From the NCBI GenBank assembly GCA_030916785.1, contig JAUPVY010000002.1, forward strand, positions 1 through 18,791: a stretch of 18,791 bases of DNA, read 5' to 3'. The translations under genes and the position numbers were made by a program. The DNA comes from Patescibacteria group bacterium (lineage in GTDB: Bacteria; Patescibacteriota; Minisyncoccia; Phycocordibacterales; DATDWN01). Positions 13,358-18,791 of this stretch are shown here, in pieces. Position 1 is the first letter of the stretch; each line of letters starts with the position of its first letter. The notes below the pieces were generated by a model. It made no database searches, was not told the origin of the DNA, and saw only the letters and a list, made by a program, of their open reading frames with translations.

Positions 13358-14446
13358 TTAATTTGTCGACACAACCTTACCACTCTTTATCATCTTCACT
13401 GACGGTTCTGTAAGGAAGAATCCATCCTTATCTATTTTGATGCTTCCAAATACTGGTGAGTTCCAATTCCCCATCTTACTTATCACTGTAGGCAACTCGG
13501 ACGCAAGAATTGGTTCGTCTGATTTTTCCTGTAGCTTGATGAGCATTGATACGAGGTCGTATACATATGATGAACCAGATTGAGGGTCAACTCCATACTC
13601 TGCCTTGTATTTACTTGCGAACTCAGGAACCATTGAGTCTGATACAAACCACTGACCTTCAAACAATGCTGGTTCGCTACTCCACTCAAAAGTCTCAACA
13701 GATGTTAGGGGTTTGTTGAAGCCAAGCTCTTTCATCTGTTTTGCCATTATTTCAACTTCTGGTGAAAACATTTCAAGAACAACGATGTCAGGATTGGCGC
13801 TTTTTATTTTACTGATCACAGTTCTAAAGTCCTTACTTCCTACATTGGTCAAATCGTATGATACAACTTCTACCCCAGAACCACTTAGGGACTCCTTTAT
13901 AGATTTACTCACAGCTAGTGTTCCAGGATGGTTGGTATCAACGATAGATACTTTCTTGTAACCTCTTCTGATTAACTCTTTTGCCAACAACTCTCCTTCT
14001 TTGAACGGAGGTGTCCAGTGAATATAGTTGTATTCACCATTTGCAACTGTTGGGTCAGATGCTAAACCGAATTGCACTGTTTTACCCTTCTCTGCAATTG
14101 GGTTTATTACGTTCCCTGTTCCTGAGCCGAACGAAATGATTGCCATAACCTTGTCTACATTTATGAGTTTGTTGACTGTTGACGCTGATTTTGTTGGATT
14201 AAACTGGTCATCTTCAAACACTAGCTCATAGTTGTATTTGGTGTTGCCCGCATCTTTGAGAGCAAGCTCTGCAGCCTTTTTTGCTGGCTCACCCAGGAAG
14301 GCCACTCCACCTGTTAGTGGTAAACTTAGACCTATTTTTACTGTTTGTTTGTTTTCTGGCTTATTGTCTGTGTTTCTTAGACCCATAAAACCCAGAACAA
14401 CCAACACTACTATCACGATTGCTACGTATATTTTTTTGTTTTGCAT
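13358..14446 (-). CDS. livK: LivK-type substrate-binding protein 4 (membrane-anchored)
   Basis: A 362-residue Leu/Ile/Val-binding-family receptor. The start is set at MQNKKIYVAI (ATG at 14444-14446); an in-frame start 13 codons upstream would place the start codon in the AT-rich leader before a normal anchor. The helix at ~7-23 is the membrane anchor, no lipobox. The family opening is VKIGLSLPLTGGVAFLGEPA (36-55), with FEDDQFNPTKSAS in the first lobe. Unlike the other three it contains no cysteine, so no disulfide supports the fold. It is the only Liv component on this strand and is divergent from trmB3, forming the third receptor-regulator pair. The ligand is unknown. Confidence 0.9.
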   Translation of the reverse strand: MQNKKIYVAIVIVVLVVLGFMGLRNTDNKPENKQTVKIGLSLPLTGGVAFLGEPAKKAAELALKDAGNTKYNYELVFEDDQFNPTKSASTVNKLINVDKVMAIISFGSGTGNVINPIAEKGKTVQFGLASDPTVANGEYNYIHWTPPFKEGELLAKELIRRGYKKVSIVDTNHPGTLAVSKSIKESLSGSGVEVVSYDLTNVGSKDFRTVISKIKSANPDIVVLEMFSPEVEIMAKQMKELGFNKPLTSVETFEWSSEPALFEGQWFVSDSMVPEFASKYKAEYGVDPQSGSSYVYDLVSMLIKLQEKSDEPILASELPTVISKMGNWNSPVFGSIKIDKDGFFLTEPSVKMIKSGKVVSTN

Positions 14447-14473
14447 ATTAATGTATAAACTATTAATAAAAAA

Positions 14474-14503
14474 ATTATAACACACAAATTAAATTGTTGG
14501 CAA
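14474..14503 (-). promoter_or_regulatory. livK4 promoter
   Basis: On the minus strand TTGCCA (14498-14503), 18 bp, perfect TATAAT (14474-14479). Confidence 0.65.
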
Positions 14504-14510
14504 ACAATTT
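14491..14510. promoter_or_regulatory. Perfect inverted repeat over the livK4 -35 box, candidate operator
   Basis: AAATTGTT (14491-14498), GGCA, AACAATTT (14503-14510). It covers the -35 element of livK4. A second, looser repeat TTTCAAT...ATTGAAA (14508-14536) adjoins it. Both lie between livK4 and trmB3 and suit a dimeric regulator. Confidence 0.55.
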
Positions 14511-14578
14511 CAATATGATATCAATATACATTGAAAAATAAGGATAATTTCAAAATATTAAAATTTTGTTCGTAAAAA

Positions 14579-14606
14579 TTGACAATAAATCTGGTCAATA
14601 TATACT
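14579..14606 (+). promoter_or_regulatory. trmB3 promoter
   Basis: TTGACA (14579-14584), 16 bp, TATACT (14601-14606). The ATG at 14615 is 8 nt further on, so the transcript is nearly leaderless and any start further upstream is excluded. Confidence 0.7.
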
Positions 14607-14614
14607 TTCTACAT

Positions 14615-15406
14615 ATGCTTAGCCCAAGGATTATTGAAAACATAAAGAATGCAGGTCTTACTGATAAGGAATCTCAGATATATACAACTCTCGCAGAACT
14701 GGGTGGTGCATTCCCTTCCCGTATTTCTGAAATAACCAAGATAAACAGAAGTACTGTCTATAAAATACTTCTTGATTTGCAGATTAAAGGGCTTATTAAT
14801 GAAATTGAAAAGAAAAATAAGCAATATTATCAAATCGAAAAACCCCAGAGTCTTATACGGTACGCAAAAGACCAGATAAAAATAGCTAATGATCAACTGG
14901 AAAATGCAGAAAAGGCCTTTCCAGAGCTTGAGGGGTTGTTTTCTTCGGTGTCTAATAAACCAAGAGTCACCTTTTATGATGGGCCCGATACTGTTGTTAA
15001 TGTTTGTAACGATATGGTTTTAGGGTCCACTGGTTATGAGATGGTTTCGATATCGAATGCAAACAAGTTCAAGAATTACATGAATCCTGTTGAATTAAGG
15101 GATTTTACAAAAGCAAAGGAGGCGTTGGGTATTACAACTAGGGGTATCGCCCCGGATACAGAAGAAAACCGTGGCTATAGTGAGGGTGTTTTTAAAGGTA
15201 TAAACAAAAAAATATGGCCCGTTATTAGGTATATACCTAGCGAGGATTTTCCATATGAAGCGGAATTGACTGCTTATGGTAAAAACAAAGTTTCAATAGT
15301 TAAATTAGGCGGAGAAAATATAATAGGGGTAATTATTGAAGATGATGTTATATATGGAATGATTAGAATGGTTTTTGAATTAGCTTGGAAAACAGCAAAA
15401 GAGTGA
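14615..15406 (+). CDS. TrmB-family transcriptional regulator 3
   Basis: A 263-residue regulator. The start at 14615 (MLSPRIIENI) is fixed by the promoter, whose -35 and -10 boxes occupy the earlier in-frame codons. The winged helix covers ~12-75 (LTDKESQIYTTLAELGGAFP, then ISEITKINRSTVYKILLDLQ), followed by a long helical linker (~80-115) and a sensor domain beginning VTFYDGPDTVVNVCND. The helix-turn-helix begins like trmB1 and trmB2 but the sensor differs. It is divergent from livK4 and lies 41 nt ahead of livF with no terminator, so it may be co-transcribed with the ATPase gene. It probably controls livK4. Confidence 0.85.
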   Translation: MLSPRIIENIKNAGLTDKESQIYTTLAELGGAFPSRISEITKINRSTVYKILLDLQIKGLINEIEKKNKQYYQIEKPQSLIRYAKDQIKIANDQLENAEKAFPELEGLFSSVSNKPRVTFYDGPDTVVNVCNDMVLGSTGYEMVSISNANKFKNYMNPVELRDFTKAKEALGITTRGIAPDTEENRGYSEGVFKGINKKIWPVIRYIPSEDFPYEAELTAYGKNKVSIVKLGGENIIGVIIEDDVIYGMIRMVFELAWKTAKE

Positions 15407-15447
15407 TTTTTGTTTTAAGGCATTAAAATAAATGATATTATTCATAT

Positions 15448-16170
15448 ATGAGTGATGAAAAATTATTAAAACTACAGGATATTCATGTTCACTATGGAGG
15501 TGTCAAAGCACTCGACGGGGCCAGTGTCGTGATTGATGAGAACGAGATAGTGGCATTAATGGGTCCCAACGGAGCAGGAAAATCAACTCTGATTAAAGCT
15601 TTGTTTGGTATAGCTCCTATTGAATCAGGAAAGGTGTTTTGGCATGAGAAGGAAATATCCCCTATCGCTAGAGAAATGATAGACCGAGGTGTGTCTTATG
15701 TACCCCAAGGTAGAAGAGTTTTCTCCAGCCTGTCTGTTCTAGAAAACCTAGAGATAGGTGCATATACTGTATCTTCTAAAAACGAAGTGAAAGAGAGAAT
15801 AAGCGAGGTGCTCGACCTGTTCCCCGCCCTGAAACTCAAGATAAATGACAAGTCAGGACACTTGTCTGGTGGTCAACAACAAATGCTTGCCATCGCACGA
15901 GGGCTTATGACTGATCCAAGACTGCTTTTACTGGATGAACCATCAATTGGTCTTGCACCCAAGATAGTCAAAGAAGTATTTGAAAAAATTCGTCATATAA
16001 ACGAGGTACGAAAAACATCAATAGTTATTGTTGAGCACAATCTAAAATCTGTAAATGAAATAGCTCATAGAACTTATGTTTTAGATAAAGGTAAGGTTGT
16101 TGCTGAGGGAAAACCAAAAGAATTAGTAGATTCTGGAATACTAGAAAAAGTATTTTTGGGTTTAGTATAA
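15448..16170 (+). CDS. livF: LivF-type ABC transporter ATPase
   Basis: A 240-residue second ATPase of the Liv transporter. Walker A is GPNGAGKS (39-46), the Q-loop is SYVPQGRRVFSSLSVLENL (83-101, Q87) which is a LivF hallmark, the signature is LSGGQ (139-143), Walker B is LLLLDEP (159-165) and the switch histidine is H197. Length matches the family (~235). It pairs with LivG on the cytosolic face of LivHM. It lies 41 nt after trmB3, so it could be in the regulator's operon; no strong promoter or Shine-Dalgarno is visible in the gap. It is separated from livG by 2.2 kb. Confidence 0.94.
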   Translation: MSDEKLLKLQDIHVHYGGVKALDGASVVIDENEIVALMGPNGAGKSTLIKALFGIAPIESGKVFWHEKEISPIAREMIDRGVSYVPQGRRVFSSLSVLENLEIGAYTVSSKNEVKERISEVLDLFPALKLKINDKSGHLSGGQQQMLAIARGLMTDPRLLLLDEPSIGLAPKIVKEVFEKIRHINEVRKTSIVIVEHNLKSVNEIAHRTYVLDKGKVVAEGKPKELVDSGILEKVFLGLV

Positions 16171-16527
16171 ATAGTTATCCACTTTTTATTTGTAATTGTC
16201 CTTTACATGTCTTTTACAAATGATAAACTTATTTCAGACGTAGATTGAATGTCCGATACCTTGTCGGATTGAATCTCTACAATTTGTTCTTTTTAAAAAC
16301 ATGTTTTCTTTTTTTGGACTCGGCCGAGTCCCCTCTTTGAAGACCATTTGGTGGTTCGTATGCCTAGCCTTAATCGAACCTACACTATCTACTATATTTT
16401 TTTGAGCTTCGTTATTATAACTAGCTTATTGAATTAGCTGGATGGATCTTCTACCTCAACTGCCCAATCATTAGCAACTATGCACGCCCATGGTTTCTGA
16501 TTATTGGGCAGTTTTTTATATATCTAA
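16171..16527. other. Structured intergenic region, no protein gene seen
   Basis: A 357 bp gap between livF and cca. It holds a TCCGA/TCGGA hairpin flanked by direct GATTGAAT copies (about 16243-16275), a perfect 16 bp palindrome GGACTCGGCCGAGTCC (16316-16331), a GGTTCG/CGAACC hairpin (16353-16358, 16375-16380), an AGCTTA/TTAGCT hairpin (~16423-16439) and the terminator at 16458. No ORF worth calling is present. It is either a long livF 3' region or a small-RNA gene; no tmRNA, RNase P or SRP RNA signature was found. Confidence 0.5.
16458..16517 (+). terminator. Strong plus-strand terminator before the cca 3' end
   Basis: AACTGCCCAAT (16458-16468) pairs perfectly with ATTGGGCAGTT (16503-16513), with a T-run ending at 16517. 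The large loop (34 nt) is unusual. The T-run is on the plus strand only, so it terminates livF or an RNA in the gap, not cca. Confidence 0.75.
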
Positions 16528-18003
16528 CTATTTTACATAGTGTTTCCCTCTTATTTTCTTTATTTCCTCTTCGTCGGCCTGCTCCTTGGTCATTTTTCCT
16601 TGTTTTCCTAGGGCTTCCAGCTCTGTTTCCGGTAAAACAATCAATTCTTTAGCCCTATTTTCTAAATATTCAGCTGTGTTCTTGTTTGGATCTTCCAACA
16701 CTTCTTCAAGTAAGGCATGCAGAGTAAAACCAATTTTAGGTCCTGGATTTACTTCTGTAACTTCCATTATTTTTTTACCGTCTATTTTGAGCATTGCAGC
16801 TGATATTGGGTCACGAAGAGCCTCATCAATCATTGCGTGATATTTGCGGAGCCTATATGGATCTTCTTTGGGCCTACCAGTGCCTATACGGTCGCATATG
16901 CGCATATCCATCAAATCCCATATATTCTCCCGTCCAACATTTACAATCATTCTACGGACCGCTGAGAGCGTAATTTGCTCTGTGTCAGAGAAGAACATGT
17001 GCCATCTAACTAAAATTGTAGTTTTTTCAATTATTTTGGTTGGGTAGCGTAGGTTTGTCAGTATTTTTTTTGTTCTTCGCGCACCCAGGACTTCATGGCC
17101 GTAAAAAGTCCAAGTTCCCTGTTCTTGTCCCCATCTGCGTGACTCTGGTTTGGAAATATCGTGAAATAGAGCGCTCAAACGGACTTCAAGTGGGTATTTC
17201 TTGTCTGCAGAGTGCTGAAGGGCGCGTATTAAATGTTCCCAAACATCATATGAATGTGCTTTGTTCTGCTCAACTCCAAACGTTTCTTCTAGTTCCGGCA
17301 CGACGTATTTAATAATCCCCAGCTTTTTCATGGTCAGGAGGCCATCCATTGGTCTGTCGGACATGATTATCTTTGTGAATTCATCACGAATGCGCTCTGT
17401 TGATATATTTTTCAACAAATGAGCATTTTCAAGTATGGCCTTTTCAGTATTTGGTTCTATTTCAAAAGAATGTTCTGTGGCTAGTCTAATAGCACGTAGA
17501 ATACGCAAACCATCCTCAGTAAAACGATCAACAGGCTCCCCCACTGTGCGAATGAGCTTGTTACTAATATCCTTCTGTCCTTCAAACAAATCAAGTATTG
17601 TTCCATGTGAAACAGAATATGCCAATGAATTAACTGTAAAGTCTCGTCTTTTTAGATCATCCTCTATTTTTTGGCTAAAAATAACCTCATCTGGGTGCCT
17701 GTTGTCTGAATAACCTGATTCTAGTCTATAAGGAGTAACCTCAATAACCTTCAATGTTTCATCGCCAGTTTCCTCATTGACTACCCCAACTGTACCAAAG
17801 TCATTTTCATAAAATGTCTTGTTAAATAAGGCTATTATCTCATCTGGCGTTGCGTTTGTGGTCACATCCCAATCCTTTGGCGTTCTTCCTAAAATGATGT
17901 CTCGTACACATCCACCTACGAGAAAAGCCTCAAAACCAGCCTTTTCTAGCTCGTCTGTTACATGTGTAACTTCTTTTGGAATCAGAAAATTATTAGTAGC
18001 CAT
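16528..18003 (-). CDS. cca: CCA-adding enzyme / poly(A) polymerase-family nucleotidyltransferase with HD domain
   Basis: A 491-residue cytosolic enzyme that adds or repairs the 3' CCA of tRNAs. The nucleotidyltransferase head shows FLVGGCVRDIILGR (27-40), the metal-binding D44 and D46 in KDWDVTT, RRDFTVNSLAYS (119-130) and DGLRILRAIRLA (164-175). An HD domain follows, with WEH near 255-257 and HD at 281-282 in LFHDISKPE, suggesting a phosphohydrolase activity. The ATG at 18001-18003 is preferred over the in-frame GTG one codon before. That ATG overlaps the TGA of the HNH ORF (TGATG). Both tRNA genes beside it lack an encoded CCA, so this enzyme is needed for their maturation. CCA-adding and poly(A) polymerase activities cannot be separated by eye. 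Confidence 0.92.
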   Translation of the reverse strand: MATNNFLIPKEVTHVTDELEKAGFEAFLVGGCVRDIILGRTPKDWDVTTNATPDEIIALFNKTFYENDFGTVGVVNEETGDETLKVIEVTPYRLESGYSDNRHPDEVIFSQKIEDDLKRRDFTVNSLAYSVSHGTILDLFEGQKDISNKLIRTVGEPVDRFTEDGLRILRAIRLATEHSFEIEPNTEKAILENAHLLKNISTERIRDEFTKIIMSDRPMDGLLTMKKLGIIKYVVPELEETFGVEQNKAHSYDVWEHLIRALQHSADKKYPLEVRLSALFHDISKPESRRWGQEQGTWTFYGHEVLGARRTKKILTNLRYPTKIIEKTTILVRWHMFFSDTEQITLSAVRRMIVNVGRENIWDLMDMRICDRIGTGRPKEDPYRLRKYHAMIDEALRDPISAAMLKIDGKKIMEVTEVNPGPKIGFTLHALLEEVLEDPNKNTAEYLENRAKELIVLPETELEALGKQGKMTKEQADEEEIKKIRGKHYVK

Positions 18004-18521
18004 CACTCTTTTGTGCGCTCGGAGGGACTTGAACCCCCAACCCCTTGTTCCGAAGACAAGTACTCTATCCGTTGAGCTACGAGCGCATTATTACTTTTAA
18101 ACCATCCAAAATCTTTAGCTGTCTTTCTTCTGTGACAATTTGCACAGCGAACCTCACACTTACTCACCTCCTCCTTTATCTTTTCTAGAGTAAAACCATT
18201 TCTAACCATTGAAGAAACGGCTCTAAACTTAGGTATTTTACCTTTGTGATCAAATTCAAGCACAGTAATATCATTTTCACCACAATCTACACAAGGATTA
18301 TCTTGAAAGAAACTTTGCAAAAAATTAATTACGTCTAATTTTACACTAAAATTCCTTTTCTTAGCCTTGTTTAAATAATATTCCTTGTTCTTATTATAAT
18401 GATTTTTTATCAATAATCTAGTGCATTCTTTGCATTGGCCATTTCTTAACCCTAAAATTTTTGATTTAAAATTAAATTCTAGTAAAGTCTTTTCTTTTTT
18501 ACATTTAGAACAAATCTTCAT
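18003..18521 (-). CDS. HNH endonuclease-like protein whose frame runs through tRNA-Arg
   Basis: A 172-residue ORF. Residues 1-35 have a zinc-ribbon-like C4-x2-C7 ... C30-x2-C33. The HNH core has C77-x2-C80, D91-H92 in LEFDHKG, and C126-x2-C129-H130 in CEVRCANCHRRK, which is typical of His-Me-finger nucleases that cut DNA, often mobile or phage-linked. Residues 146-169 (ALVAQRIEYLSSEQGVGGSS and on) are simply the translation of the tRNA-Arg gene, so the genuine protein probably ends functionally near residue 142. The frame stays open through the tRNA and stops at TGA inside TGATG, where cca begins. An extended -10 TGATATAAT lies 7 nt before the start codon. No partner genes define its role. 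Confidence 0.75.
   Translation of the reverse strand: MKICSKCKKEKTLLEFNFKSKILGLRNGQCKECTRLLIKNHYNKNKEYYLNKAKKRNFSVKLDVINFLQSFFQDNPCVDCGENDITVLEFDHKGKIPKFRAVSSMVRNGFTLEKIKEEVSKCEVRCANCHRRKTAKDFGWFKSNNALVAQRIEYLSSEQGVGGSSPSERTKE
18014..18086 (-). tRNA. tRNA-Arg (anticodon TCG)
   Basis: Full cloverleaf: acceptor GCGCTCG/CGAGCGC, D-arm GCTC...GAGT, anticodon stem CTTGT/ACAAG with loop CTTCGGA (anticodon TCG, reads CGA), 5-nt variable region, and T-arm GGGGG-TTCAAGT-CCCTC. Discriminator base is A. CCA is not encoded. It lies wholly inside the HNH reading frame on the same strand and 11 nt before the cca start codon. Confidence 0.95.
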
Positions 18522-18523
18522 AA

Positions 18524-18537
18524 CTAAAATTATATCA
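18524..18537 (-). promoter_or_regulatory. HNH gene extended -10 promoter
   Basis: On the minus strand TGATATAAT lies about 7 nt before the ATG at 18521, the same near-leaderless layout as the xer and livM genes. The -35 is weak. Confidence 0.5.
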
Positions 18538-18544
18538 TACGTAG

Positions 18545-18570
18545 ATTCGAAATAAAAACAAATTTCGAAT
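18545..18570. repeat. Perfect 9 bp inverted repeat upstream of the HNH gene
   Basis: ATTCGAAAT (18545-18553) and ATTTCGAAT (18562-18570), 8-nt loop. It lies just upstream of the HNH promoter and downstream of tRNA-Gly. It may be an operator or part of the tRNA-Gly transcript end. Confidence 0.5.
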
Positions 18571-18638
18571 TTGTAATAACATTAGTTAACTCAAAATATA
18601 GGCCTATTTAAGGGTTAGAAATAGCTTTCTTGTCTCTG

Positions 18639-18709
18639 TGCGGGCAGGGGTAATCGAAACCCCGACTGGTCCTTGGCAAGGACCTGTTATACCACTTAAC
18701 CATGCCCGC
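18639..18709 (-). tRNA. tRNA-Gly (anticodon GCC)
   Basis: 71 nt with acceptor GCGGGCA/TGCCCGC, D-arm GTTAAGTGGTATAAC, anticodon stem GGTCC/GGACC with loop TTGCCAA (anticodon GCC), and T-arm GGGGT-TTCGATT-ACCCC. Discriminator is A; the next bases are CAG, so CCA is not encoded. Confidence 0.95.
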
Positions 18710-18791
18710 ATCCTGGGAACTTAATAATCATATACTAAACACATAAAAAACAAAAGGGAAATATGTCCACAATCTCACTTCCCTATTTATG

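Noticed and set aside
16171..16527. tmRNA, RNase P RNA or SRP RNA in the gap after livF
   Set aside because: No tRNA-like ends with tag reading frame, no RNase P core sequence and no SRP GGAAGCAG-type loop could be found on either strand.
18014..18086. Peptide VAQRIEYLSSEQGVGGSS as a conserved C-terminal domain of the HNH protein
   Set aside because: It is exactly the translation of the tRNA-Arg gene, a well-known annotation artefact, so it is not evidence of protein function.

Overview
This AT-rich window looks like a chromosomal segment of a Patescibacteria/CPR genome, most likely Parcubacteria-like. That placement is inferred from gene style: single-gene transcription units, promoters sitting almost on the start codon, TrmB-type regulators, tRNAs without encoded CCA, and membrane-anchored rather than lipoprotein binding proteins. 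It is not proven by a marker gene. TGA acts as a stop (xer recombinase, trmB3, HNH gene), so the TGA=Gly code of Absconditabacteria/Gracilibacteria does not apply.

Layout. 1-1829: an NYN-domain gene cut by the window edge, rpsO (S15) and a XerC/D-type recombinase. Two inverted copies of a ~110 bp hairpin repeat sit directly after the stop codons of rpsO and the recombinase. 1839-2487: a second hairpin repeat, then a stand-alone gene of foreign composition with its own promoter, Shine-Dalgarno and terminator. 2512-3440: a 123 bp imperfect palindrome and exonuclease III. 3445-16170: the core of the window, a branched-chain/hydrophobic amino-acid type (Liv/HAAT) ABC transporter locus. It holds four different substrate-binding proteins (livK1-4), one LivH, one LivM, one LivG, one LivF, three TrmB-family regulators and a methyltransferase. 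A very GC-rich secreted/membrane protein gene (8494-9351) interrupts it. 16171-16527: a structured 357 bp gap ending in a strong terminator. 16528-18709: CCA-adding enzyme, tRNA-Arg(TCG), an HNH nuclease ORF that reads through the tRNA, and tRNA-Gly(GCC).

How the genes work together. LivH and LivM should form the membrane pore, LivG and LivF the two ATPases, and the four anchored LivK proteins would be alternative receptors feeding that single core. Three of the four livK genes are divergently paired with a TrmB-type sensor/repressor. The promoters across the locus carry different palindromes, which suggests receptor-by-receptor control by ligand. The two tRNA genes lack a 3' CCA, which the adjacent cca product would add.

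The most noteworthy features are the multi-receptor, multi-regulator transporter, the two foreign-composition cassettes with matching architecture, the several families of intergenic hairpin and tandem repeats placed just behind stop codons, and the HNH/tRNA/cca nested overlap.
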